DNA of 32,293 nucleotides from a virus, in the IMG/VR virus record IMGVR_UViG_3300032293_001670, positions 1-32,293 of that record. One strand, given 5' to 3'. Within the stretch, counting starts at the first letter, position 1; every line of letters starts with the position of its first letter. Shown piece by piece: positions 1-8,041 of this stretch. The translations under genes and the position numbers were made by a program. The notes below the pieces were generated by a model. The model was not told where the DNA came from. It ran no database searches and was given only the letters and a program-made list of their open reading frames with translations.

Positions 1-2589
1 AATAAAACACCAACACAACCTCAACCGCCACTTACTGATCCATCATTAACTGCTGAACAAATAAGTCAAGCTATAGCATCACAATCTTTTTTAGAGCTTG
101 CTTTAAAAAGTATACAATTAAAAACATTAAATAGTGCAATAGGAAAAAATGCTATTAGTCTTGATGTTAATAATACATACGAACTTAAATTATTTGAAGC
201 TCAAAATTTAGGATTTTTACAACAAATATTTAGTAACGGTATATTTTCTGAGATTATTAAAGAATTAGCTGATGAAAAAAAATTAACAGAAGCAAATAGT
301 ATTTTAAATAAAGCTTTACAAAACTATTTAGCAAATGAAAATCCAAGCACGCAAGATAGATTAATAGTACAAGCAATTTATGGATTTGCTTGTGCAATAA
401 TGAAAAATAAAATATCTACTACAGAAGATTTAAATTTATTACAACCTGTATTTTATAAAGATGTATTAAGAGCATATGTAGTGCCTTATAAAATGAGTCA
501 AGAAATAATTAAAGGAACACAGACAAACCATCCTGTTTATATACCTTTTGGATTATTATTGATGTTATTAAATCACTCGTGTTCTATATATGATTCTAAA
601 AAAGATTTTTCGGATCAAAGACCATTAGTTTATGTAGATTTTAATCCAAATCATAACTTTTGTCTTTCAAATAAAAAACAATTATCTACTAATCCTTGGA
701 AAGTATTAATAGCTGCTGAAGGCGATGCTCAAGATTATTTAGAATTATTTGATGAAAAAGTAATACAAGATAAACTTTATATAAAACCAACAAAAGATAA
801 TAAACAACCACAACCTATATTTAAATCCGTATCAGGAGATGATACAATATCAGGATTTATTCTACCTTTTAGATATGAAAGAAATCTTTCCGCAACTAAT
901 TCATCAGCATATAGAGGAAAGATTATGAATATTCTTTTAAATATAGATTATATTACAAATTTAGTAAAAGAATTTAGCACTAAAGATGAAACTAATAATG
1001 TTTACTTAAAACCATTTTTAGATACTATATTAGACGATATAAATAAGTACACAGGAAACTTTAATATTTTTAGATTGAGTTTTAACGATACTGCAAATAC
1101 TTATCAAATTGTAGATGATCAATTAGTGCCACCACCTAAAGAAGAAACTATATCTCCTAAGCCCCAAAGCAATGCAGCAGCAAGTTTAACTTTACCTTTA
1201 TTTGGTAAAAATACTATTGCAAAATCTTTAGAAATCAAAACTGATGTTAGTACTAAATTATCTAATTTAATTGCTATATCTGCTAATTCAACTGTAGATT
1301 CAAAATCTACATTATCAAGAAATGGAGATAATGTAGGATACATAAATTCTTTTTATGTAGATAGATATATTCCAAATAGAACTGAAATATCAGGTAGTAA
1401 TACATCAAAAGATTTAGACACATTAATAACAGCAGCGTCTCAATTTAATAGTACAATAGTAGATTATTATAGTAGTGATACTCCTTCTCAAGACAATGTA
1501 TCTCAAGCTACTAACTATTATATAGAAAAAATGGCTAAAGTAAAAAATAAAGATTTTCCAACTAGAGCCTCTGCCATGATTCCTTTGTCAGTAAATTTTA
1601 CAACTGACGGGATAAGCGGATTAAATATGGGGCAAGCATTTACTTTGCCTCCCACTTTAATGCCATATACATATAATATTAGAGGAGTTGAAACACAAGG
1701 TTTAGGAAAAGATTATACTAATAAAGTAGGATTTTTAGTAGTTGGATTAAATCATAGCATATCCGATAATGTATGGAATACATCAGTTAAAGCTAATATG
1801 ACTTTCTTAAAAGATATTGCAGAATATAGTTCAAGTGTTTCAGAAGCTAAAAAAGAAGAGCGACCAGTAGTTAAAGCAGCTAGTTTTGATGCTACTGGTT
1901 TAACAGGAGACCCTGAACTTTATTGGTTTGCAAATTTATTACATAATCAAGGAAGTTGCGGTGCTCCATCAATTTTAAAAGCCGCGTCTTTGCAAGTTCC
2001 TATAATGGATCCTGGTGCAGATCCTAATTACAAAGGAGTAAGATATGGTTGCGATAGACCAGGTAAAAGTAGTATTCAATATAATATGTTTGGAAAATCT
2101 GATCCAAATTATGCAGGAGCAAAAAGTAGTGGAAATGTTGGAGGTAATTTTAGATCAGTAGTTGAAGCCTCTGGTGGATCATTAAGTCCTTTGTACACAG
2201 CGGCAAACTTTTTATTATATAAAAAATATCAATTTCAAGAAAAATATAATTCTGCTAATTCTACAAGCAATGCCACAACTCATGCCACGGTTATTCAATA
2301 TATAGAAAGCGCAGCTACTAAATATGGAGTGCCTGCTGATTTTTTAAAATATGTAGCCTATTCAGAATCAGGATTTAAACCAACGTCAGGAAATGCTACA
2401 TATAAAGGTATATTCGCATTAAGTGAAAAAGAGTTTAGAAAATATGTTCCTAATGGAGATATATTTAATGCTAAAGATAATATAGAAGCTGGAGCTCAAA
2501 TACTTAAAAAAAGGCTTGTTGAAGCTGCTAACTTAAGAGGTTGGTATTATGCAGGTATGACAGCAAATCCATACACGTATAAAGTTTAA
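1..2589 (+). CDS. Baseplate/tail protein with C-terminal lytic transglycosylase-like domain (5' end outside window)
   Basis: The frame is open from the first base and there is no stop before 2589, so the gene begins upstream of the window and the ATG at 400 is internal; at least 862 residues are encoded. The last ~104 codons look like a lysozyme/SLT (soluble lytic transglycosylase) domain: a likely catalytic Glu in SESGF (codon at 2365-2367), then a YKGIFALSEKEF block standing for the usual G-x-x-Q-x-x segment, and NIEAGAQILKKRL, the typical Ni-aGa-yL helix. The middle (about codons 535-602; GLNMGQAFTLPP, GFLVVGLNHSISDNVW) has the pattern of phage baseplate-hub and tail-tip proteins. I infer a virion-associated tail protein that opens peptidoglycan during DNA entry. 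Hub assignment is by pattern only; the lysozyme-type domain is the firmer part. Confidence 0.75.
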   Translation, partial: NKTPTQPQPPLTDPSLTAEQISQAIASQSFLELALKSIQLKTLNSAIGKNAISLDVNNTYELKLFEAQNLGFLQQIFSNGIFSEIIKELADEKKLTEANSILNKALQNYLANENPSTQDRLIVQAIYGFACAIMKNKISTTEDLNLLQPVFYKDVLRAYVVPYKMSQEIIKGTQTNHPVYIPFGLLLMLLNHSCSIYDSKKDFSDQRPLVYVDFNPNHNFCLSNKKQLSTNPWKVLIAAEGDAQDYLELFDEKVIQDKLYIKPTKDNKQPQPIFKSVSGDDTISGFILPFRYERNLSATNSSAYRGKIMNILLNIDYITNLVKEFSTKDETNNVYLKPFLDTILDDINKYTGNFNIFRLSFNDTANTYQIVDDQLVPPPKEETISPKPQSNAAASLTLPLFGKNTIAKSLEIKTDVSTKLSNLIAISANSTVDSKSTLSRNGDNVGYINSFYVDRYIPNRTEISGSNTSKDLDTLITAASQFNSTIVDYYSSDTPSQDNVSQATNYYIEKMAKVKNKDFPTRASAMIPLSVNFTTDGISGLNMGQAFTLPPTLMPYTYNIRGVETQGLGKDYTNKVGFLVVGLNHSISDNVWNTSVKANMTFLKDIAEYSSSVSEAKKEERPVVKAASFDATGLTGDPELYWFANLLHNQGSCGAPSILKAASLQVPIMDPGADPNYKGVRYGCDRPGKSSIQYNMFGKSDPNYAGAKSSGNVGGNFRSVVEASGGSLSPLYTAANFLLYKKYQFQEKYNSANSTSNATTHATVIQYIESAATKYGVPADFLKYVAYSESGFKPTSGNATYKGIFALSEKEFRKYVPNGDIFNAKDNIEAGAQILKKRLVEAANLRGWYYAGMTANPYTYKV

Positions 2590-2600
2590 TTTTGTAAACT

Positions 2601-3236
2601 ATGTTAAGATATTATCCATCATTTAAAGTAATAACTAATTTAAATTCTAAACCATCGGAGTTTTCAACACCAGATGGATTAGGTTATACTGGAAAATATT
2701 ATCTTACTTATGATGGAAGAGCTTTTTCTGGAATTTCTCCTAGCTTAGGTCCGGGTATTCCTTTAAAAAGAAACTTTGTAACTGAAGAATCTTCTAGAGC
2801 ATTAATTTCTTTAGGATTGTCTACTAAACAAAAGCAAGAGTTAACGCAAAGAGATAGTGCTAGAGCTAGTAGAGTTAAAGGAAAACCTAACTCTTACTTT
2901 CCTCAACCAAATGAAAGTGATTATACAAAAGGATACGTAATTAGATATTTTACTAAAAAAGAAAATGATAACGGATATATAATAGAAATATCTGATGAAG
3001 AATATAATTCTATAGTAAATGGAACAGCTGATTATGATATTAGATTATATCAAGTAACTAAAATACTTTGGAAATTAACAGGTCCTTTAAGAAATACTAG
3101 AAAGTCGCAGTATAATGTTATCCCAGGTATTATAGATACAAATCAAAGACTTATAGAATCTGCAAATAAAAATTTTTTAGGTATAGTGGAATTTATTGGT
3201 GGTGAATATAGTAAATTTGCAAGACCTACTATGTAA
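2601..3236 (+). CDS. Probable virion structural protein
   Basis: A 211-residue protein starting 11 bases after the baseplate/lysozyme gene and in the same operon. The N-terminal third contains GLGYTGKYYLTYDGRAFSG (about residues 26-44), resembling the short Y-x-G-x-Y-h-x-x-x-D-G-x-x-x-(T/S)-G element that recurs in tail and baseplate proteins of large phages. There is no signal peptide or membrane segment. The remainder, including a C-terminal GIVEFIGGEYSKFARPTM, matches nothing I recognise. Position next to a tail lysozyme suggests a virion or assembly role; the precise function is unknown. Confidence 0.55.
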   Translation: MLRYYPSFKVITNLNSKPSEFSTPDGLGYTGKYYLTYDGRAFSGISPSLGPGIPLKRNFVTEESSRALISLGLSTKQKQELTQRDSARASRVKGKPNSYFPQPNESDYTKGYVIRYFTKKENDNGYIIEISDEEYNSIVNGTADYDIRLYQVTKILWKLTGPLRNTRKSQYNVIPGIIDTNQRLIESANKNFLGIVEFIGGEYSKFARPTM

Positions 3237-3249
3237 ATAGATTATTTTA

Positions 3250-3270
3250 TATACAAATAGTTTTTGTATA
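3250..3270. repeat. 8-bp AT-rich palindrome upstream of the second polymerase gene
   Basis: TATACAAA (3250-3257) and TTTGTATA (3263-3270) form a perfect 8-bp inverted repeat around a 5-base spacer, 20 bases before the ATG at 3291 and 13 bases after the stop of the structural gene. It lies at the junction of late virion genes and replication genes. It could be an operator for a dimeric regulator or a weak RNA hairpin; no T-tract follows directly. Confidence 0.35.
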
Positions 3271-3290
3271 TTAGTAGTTAATAATAGGTT

Positions 3291-4586
3291 ATGTATTTCA
3301 TTATTGAAGATAAAGAACAGTTGAGTCGTCTAGAAATGTCTGATCAGGCATTTATTCAAGTAGTTACTTCAAACGATTATTACCACCCAAAGTTAGCTAG
3401 AGTAAGTTTAATTTATTATAATAATTCTAGTAAGGGATATATTTTTGTAATTAACCATTGTGAAGGATTTAGTTTAGATCTTAAATTAGTTCAAGAATTC
3501 TTACAAAAGCATAATAAGATTTATCTTCTTGATAAGAAAATGCACTCTTATTTTTTAGATCTACCTAATTCTATTGATGTACAATTTATTTGTTTAGACA
3601 AAAATAATGAATATAGTTCTTTTGAGTGCAATACACCAGTCCATAGGGATTTTTATATTAAGCATCCTATTTTACCTACTATAAACGAAATCATTCCTAT
3701 TTCTAAACACTATGAGAAATGCGAATGTTTGTATCAAATGGTAAAAGACTACTTTGAACTTGAGATGGATATAGAACTTCAAGACAAATTAGTCGATGCA
3801 TATAAAACGGTTGAGCAAGCTGGAATAAAAGTTGATCTTAGTTGTCTAAATAAAAAGTACCAATTCCAGCACAAAGAATATTCTCTTTTAGGAGACATAA
3901 TCTATTCTTACTATAATCTTTATAATTTAACAGCTAGACCGACTAACTCTTTCAATAGTGTCAACTTTCTAGCCATACCTAAAGATAAAGACTTTAGAGA
4001 GTGTTTTGTACCTAAAAATGACTATTTGGTAGAATTTGACTTTGATGCATATCATTTAAGATTAATATCTGGCCTTATAGGATTTGAACCTCCTAAAGAG
4101 TCTATGCATAACTACCTGGGACGCGCGTATTTCAATACCACCGAGCTCACAGATGAACAGTATAAAGAATCAAAGGCCATTACATTCAAACAGCTTTATG
4201 GTGGTATAGAACAACAATACCAACATATAGAGTTCTTTAAGGCATTAGATCAATTTATAGAACAAGAGTGGAAGAAATACAATGCCCACAAAGCCTTGAT
4301 TTTGCCTACCGGTAGAATATTAAAAAAGCTACCAGGAATGAACAAATTAAAATTGTTTAACTATATTGTCCAGAACTTAGAGACAAAAGAAAATATATAT
4401 AAGATATTAGAGGTAAATAAGCTTCTTAGCAAAAAGAAGACAAAATTGATATTAATTACCTATGATTCTTTTTTGTTTGATTTTTCTCAAGAAGATGGTA
4501 AATCTCTGCTAAAAAAGATTAAACAAATCCTAGAAGGAAATGACATGTTAGTCAAACATAAGTATGGAGTAAACTATGCTTTCTAA
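3291..4586 (+). CDS. Divergent second family A DNA polymerase-like protein
   Basis: A 431-residue protein whose C-terminal 220 residues carry the order of motifs of DNA polymerase I. ARPTNSFNSVNFLAIP (215-230) corresponds to the T-G-R-x-S...LQNIP block. EFDFDAYHLRLIS is motif A, with catalytic Asp250. KAITFKQLYGG is motif B/O-helix, with Lys295, Phe299 and Tyr303 matching E. coli K758, F762 and Y766. ITYDSFLFDF is motif C, with Asp392 but Tyr-Asp-Ser instead of His-Asp-Glu. The Glu of motif A (E. coli E710) is His here. The first ~150 residues may be a degenerate 3'-5' exonuclease fold; neither D-x-E nor H-N-x-x-F-D is present, so no proofreading is expected. It is distinct from the full polymerase at 12239. 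Both metal-binding Asp survive, so activity is possible. Start context is AGGTTATG. Confidence 0.65.
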   Translation: MYFIIEDKEQLSRLEMSDQAFIQVVTSNDYYHPKLARVSLIYYNNSSKGYIFVINHCEGFSLDLKLVQEFLQKHNKIYLLDKKMHSYFLDLPNSIDVQFICLDKNNEYSSFECNTPVHRDFYIKHPILPTINEIIPISKHYEKCECLYQMVKDYFELEMDIELQDKLVDAYKTVEQAGIKVDLSCLNKKYQFQHKEYSLLGDIIYSYYNLYNLTARPTNSFNSVNFLAIPKDKDFRECFVPKNDYLVEFDFDAYHLRLISGLIGFEPPKESMHNYLGRAYFNTTELTDEQYKESKAITFKQLYGGIEQQYQHIEFFKALDQFIEQEWKKYNAHKALILPTGRILKKLPGMNKLKLFNYIVQNLETKENIYKILEVNKLLSKKKTKLILITYDSFLFDFSQEDGKSLLKKIKQILEGNDMLVKHKYGVNYAF

Positions 4587-4622
4587 TATATTATCAATAT
4601 TTATTAACAGTAAATTAAGGTT

Positions 4623-5051
4623 ATGAGAAATGAGGAATTTTTGGAAATAACATCGGAATCAATTATGAATAAACTTTTTTGTACTTTCTCTCCAAAGGAG
4701 TCTTTAGAAGACACTTTAAGGGACATAAATAGAGAGTACACAATTCTATATAAAAAAATCTTTGTTTTGGCTTCCCCTGACTCAGAAGAATATATGTGTA
4801 CATATAATATTGAGATAGAAGGAGGGCAAACTAGAATTTTACCTAATACAATTCTACTTCATAGAAAGAAAGAGTCTAATACTTTATACACTATAAACGC
4901 CTTGAATACTTTAATCAAGACTTTAAATAATGGTGTTCTAGATTCTACTTTTCCTATTAACTGGCCTGACTACAAGAACTCTATCTTGTTAACTCAAGGA
5001 GAAGACCTGAAAAGGTTGAATACTACTATCCATAAGATAGTTGCTATATAA
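4623..5051 (+). CDS. Hypothetical protein between second polymerase and SSB
   Basis: A 142-residue soluble protein without signal peptide, transmembrane segment or cysteine cluster. The C-terminal half (ILPNTILLHRKKESNTLYTI, then a helical stretch and PINWPDY) looks compact and well ordered, and the reading frame is well separated by gaps of 36 and 62 bases. I do not recognise the family. Location between a polymerase-like gene and the single-stranded DNA-binding protein gene suggests a replication or late-transcription accessory role, as in T4-like phages where small regulators sit beside gene 32, but nothing in the sequence proves it. It starts with AAGGTTATG. Confidence 0.5.
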   Translation: MRNEEFLEITSESIMNKLFCTFSPKESLEDTLRDINREYTILYKKIFVLASPDSEEYMCTYNIEIEGGQTRILPNTILLHRKKESNTLYTINALNTLIKTLNNGVLDSTFPINWPDYKNSILLTQGEDLKRLNTTIHKIVAI

Positions 5052-5113
5052 CTAGAAAGATTAATTTTTCTACCTAGCCTTTTTGTCTTACATTTATCGA
5101 AATTAGTTATATT

Positions 5114-5920
5114 ATGGATATATCAGTTATCAAATCAAGATTGTCGGCTCTACAAAATCCACGTGGAGGACAAAAGAAGGACCTAAGCCAAACTATTTGG
5201 AGGCCTGCCGTGGGTAAACACTCAGTACGTATCGTACCTTCTGTGTTTAATAAACAAAATCCATTTAAAGAAGTCTACATGCATTATGGTATTAACAATC
5301 GTACCATGATCAGTTTGTCTAACTTTAATGAAAAAGATCCTATTGTTGAATTTGCTCAAGGACTTCGCAAGTCAAGTGAACGTGACAATTGGCAACTAGC
5401 TAAAAAGCTTGAACCAAAAATGCGTGTATTTGCTCCTGTAATTGTCCGTGGTGAAGAAGACAAAGGTGTTCGTCTTTGGGAATTTGGTAAGCAAGTTTAC
5501 ATGGATTTGCTTTCTATCGCAGAAGATGAAGATGTAGGAGATTATTCTGATCCAATTACTGGTCGTGACATTACAGTTGAAACTGCTGGTAAAGAAACAA
5601 CAGGCTTGATGTACAATACATCTACTGTTAGGGTTAGAACAAAATCAACTCCACTTTCTGATGATGCAGATAAAGTAAAACTGTGGCTCGAAACACAACC
5701 AGATCCATTGGCTCAATTTAAAAGATATTCTTATGATGAGATGAAAGAAGCACTTCTTAAGCATCTTAATCCAGAAGAAGAATTGAAAGAACAAGCTGAT
5801 GCTGTAGAAGCTAAACCACAAGGTGATCTTCCATGGGAAAAGCCAGCGCAAGGTCAGTATACGTTAAATACGACTAAGCCAAATGTAGATTCGGCAATTG
5901 ATGATCTTTTCGATATCTAA
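5114..5920 (+). CDS. Single-stranded DNA-binding protein, T4 gp32-like
   Basis: A 268-residue protein with the gp32 layout. There is a short basic N-terminal segment for cooperative self-interaction, then an OB-fold core (VGKHSVRIVPSVFN near 33-46; RLWEFGKQVYMDLLSIAEDE near 120-139, the most diagnostic block). An acidic, disordered tail ends in SAIDDLFDI and would contact helicase, recombinase and other partners. T4 gp32 binds zinc through one His and three Cys; this protein has no cysteine at all, so the zinc site is lost. It would coat ssDNA at forks and recombination intermediates. The gene ends in a strong intrinsic terminator, separating it from uvsX. Confidence 0.85.
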   Translation: MDISVIKSRLSALQNPRGGQKKDLSQTIWRPAVGKHSVRIVPSVFNKQNPFKEVYMHYGINNRTMISLSNFNEKDPIVEFAQGLRKSSERDNWQLAKKLEPKMRVFAPVIVRGEEDKGVRLWEFGKQVYMDLLSIAEDEDVGDYSDPITGRDITVETAGKETTGLMYNTSTVRVRTKSTPLSDDADKVKLWLETQPDPLAQFKRYSYDEMKEALLKHLNPEEELKEQADAVEAKPQGDLPWEKPAQGQYTLNTTKPNVDSAIDDLFDI

Positions 5921-5926
5921 TCAAAT

Positions 5927-5951
5927 CCCCCAACTTCGGTTGGGGTTTTTT
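5927..5951 (+). terminator. Rho-independent terminator with UUCG loop after the SSB gene
   Basis: CCCCAAC (5928-5934), loop TTCG (5935-5938), GTTGGGG (5939-5945) and six T residues (5946-5951). The stem is perfect, GC-rich in an AT-rich genome, closed by a stable UUCG tetraloop, and starts 7 bases after the SSB stop codon. It would end or attenuate the SSB transcript before the recombinase operon, whose first ATG is 15 bases downstream. Confidence 0.9.
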
Positions 5952-5966
5952 AACTAAAAGTTTTGT

Positions 5967-7028
5967 ATGGCAAAATCAGTTACAGGCGCTGTGTCTAGCG
6001 CAATTAAAGACATTTCAAGTTTAGAGAAATTTAAGAAAGGAAAAAACCTTTCAACTAGCGTAGTATTTAAAGAGCAAAGATGGATTCCACTTTCTCAAGC
6101 ATTTCAAGAAACACTACAAATCCCAGGTATTCCAGTTGGTCATATTACTCTTTTAAGAGGACATTCTGATACAGGTAAAACTACGGCACTTCTTGAAGCA
6201 GCAGTTAGTGCACAAAAAATGGGTATTCTTCCTGTATTCATTATCACAGAAATGAAGTGGGATTGGAGTCATGCTAAAGAAATGGGATTTGAATATGAAG
6301 AAGTAGCAGATCCAAATACTGGTGAAGTTATTGATTATAAAGGTTTTTTCTTGTATATTGATCGAGAAAAGCTAGAGTCTATTGAAGATGTATCAGCATT
6401 TATTGCAGATATTCTTGATGAGCAAAAAAGAGGAACTTTACCTCATGACATTTGTTTCTTCTGGGATTCTGTAGGATCTATTCCTTGTAGAATGAGTGTT
6501 GAAAAATCAACAAACAATAATGAGTGGAATGCAGGAGCAATGTCTCAACAATTTGGTAATTTTATTAATCAAAGAATTGTATTATCTCGTAAAGCATCGC
6601 AACCATATACTAATACACTTGTAGCGATTAATAAAGTTTGGGTAGCAAAACCTGATTCACCAATGGGACAACCTACGCTTAATAATAAAGGTGGTAACAC
6701 AATGTATTTTGACTCATCACTAGTAGTTACATTTGGTAACATTGCTAGAGCTGGTACAAATAAAATTAAAGCTACAAAGAATGGTAAGGAAGTAGAATTT
6801 GCTAAGAGAACTAGAATTAGCTGCGATAAAAATCATGTTACTGGAGTAACCGCAGTTAACAAAGTTATCATGACAGTTCACGGATTTATCAAAGATGATA
6901 AAAAGGAGCTTGATGAGTACAAGAAAAAGTATTCTGATCAATGGACAAAAGTTCTTGGATCAAGTACATTTGATGTTGTAGAAGAAGAAACAGCGCTATC
7001 TCCTGACATTTTTGATACAGAAGATTAA
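5967..7028 (+). CDS. uvsX: UvsX/RecA-like recombinase
   Basis: A 353-residue RecA-fold ATPase. Walker A is GHSDTGKT (65-72), a conserved Glu follows strand 2 in FIITEMKWDW (91-100), and the Walker B strand is DICFFWDSVGS (161-171). A later NKVWVAKPDSP / NNKGGNTMYF stretch corresponds to the L2 and ATP-cap region of phage UvsX proteins. It would form filaments on ssDNA and drive strand invasion in recombination-dependent replication and repair. It is the first gene of a coupled operon: its stop overlaps the next start as TAATG at 7028. Family placement is UvsX-like rather than bacterial RecA because of phage context and the divergent Walker A. Confidence 0.85.
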   Translation: MAKSVTGAVSSAIKDISSLEKFKKGKNLSTSVVFKEQRWIPLSQAFQETLQIPGIPVGHITLLRGHSDTGKTTALLEAAVSAQKMGILPVFIITEMKWDWSHAKEMGFEYEEVADPNTGEVIDYKGFFLYIDREKLESIEDVSAFIADILDEQKRGTLPHDICFFWDSVGSIPCRMSVEKSTNNNEWNAGAMSQQFGNFINQRIVLSRKASQPYTNTLVAINKVWVAKPDSPMGQPTLNNKGGNTMYFDSSLVVTFGNIARAGTNKIKATKNGKEVEFAKRTRISCDKNHVTGVTAVNKVIMTVHGFIKDDKKELDEYKKKYSDQWTKVLGSSTFDVVEEETALSPDIFDTED

Positions 7029-8038
7029 TGAATAAAGAATATCAAAAAATATTCGACTCTCTTAAATCAGAGAAAGCCGAAGCATCACTCAATAGTAGAG
7101 TTCTACTTATTGATGGATTGAATACTTTTCTAAGAGCATTTACTGCAATTGGTTGGGTTAATAAAGATCTATCTCATATAGGAGGTTTAACCGGTTTTTT
7201 ACGTTCTTTAGGGTATGTAATTAAATTGGTTAGACCAACTAGAGTGATTGTTGTGTTTGATGGACAAGGATCATCTACTAATAAAAGATATATCTATCCA
7301 GAATATAAAGCAAATAGAGGTCTTAATAGAGTTACTAATTGGGATTCATTTGATTCACAACAAGACGAATCAGAAGCTATTACACATCAAATTGTTAGAC
7401 TAATATATTATTTAAAGACACTTCCTGTTGATCTTATATCTATCGATAAAATTGAAGCAGATGATGTAATAGGATATATAACAGGCAAATTAGATGGTGA
7501 AGTAACTATTATGTCTAGTGATAAAGATTATCTACAATTAGTATCAGATAAAATAACAATCTATTCTCCTACAAAAAAAAGGTTCTATGATGAAGATCTT
7601 GTTTTAACAGAATTTGGAGTTACTCCTAAAAACTTTTTAACACAAAAGATACTTTTAGGAGATTCTGGAGATAATGTTCCTGGAGTAAAAGGTTTAGGAT
7701 CTAAGACAATGTTAAAACATTTTCCTGAACTAGGATCAGATAAACAAATCACTCTAGATGATGTATTACAAAAATGTGAAGGTAAGCATAAAATACTAGA
7801 ATCTATTAAGAACTATGAATTTCAACTTAGAATAAATAAAAAGTTGATGGACTTAAAAGATCCTAATATTCCTGAAGAAGCAATAGAAGAAATAAATAGT
7901 GTTTTACTAGATCCAAAAAAGATATATGATTCACAGGAATTCTTAAATTTGTATCATGAAGATCAATTAGGCAATTCAATACCTAATGTTCAGTCATGGT
8001 TGTTTAATCATTTTCACGATCTACAAAAATATAAATAA
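7028..8038 (+). CDS. 5'-3' exonuclease / RNase H (FEN family)
   Basis: A 336-residue protein with all the acidic motifs of the T4 RNase H/T5 FEN/Pol I 5'-nuclease family: LLIDGLNTF (Asp29), VVFDG (Asp78), EADD (143-146), SSDKDYLQL (Asp165, Asp167) and GDSGDNVPG (Asp212, Asp215), the last followed by a helix-hairpin-helix VKGLGSKTM that grips duplex DNA. These residues bind the two metal ions. The expected role is removal of RNA primers and flaps from Okazaki fragments, complementing the polymerase at 12239, which has no 5'-nuclease domain. The start overlaps the uvsX stop by one base and the helicase gene follows after 3 bases, so translation is probably coupled. Confidence 0.87.
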   Translation: MNKEYQKIFDSLKSEKAEASLNSRVLLIDGLNTFLRAFTAIGWVNKDLSHIGGLTGFLRSLGYVIKLVRPTRVIVVFDGQGSSTNKRYIYPEYKANRGLNRVTNWDSFDSQQDESEAITHQIVRLIYYLKTLPVDLISIDKIEADDVIGYITGKLDGEVTIMSSDKDYLQLVSDKITIYSPTKKRFYDEDLVLTEFGVTPKNFLTQKILLGDSGDNVPGVKGLGSKTMLKHFPELGSDKQITLDDVLQKCEGKHKILESIKNYEFQLRINKKLMDLKDPNIPEEAIEEINSVLLDPKKIYDSQEFLNLYHEDQLGNSIPNVQSWLFNHFHDLQKYK

Positions 8039-8041
8039 GTT

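Noticed and set aside
5053-5084. TAGAAA...TTTCTA stem with a later T5 run after the 142-residue gene
   Set aside because: Only 6 AT-rich base pairs and the T-run begins 8 bases after the stem; too weak to call a terminator.
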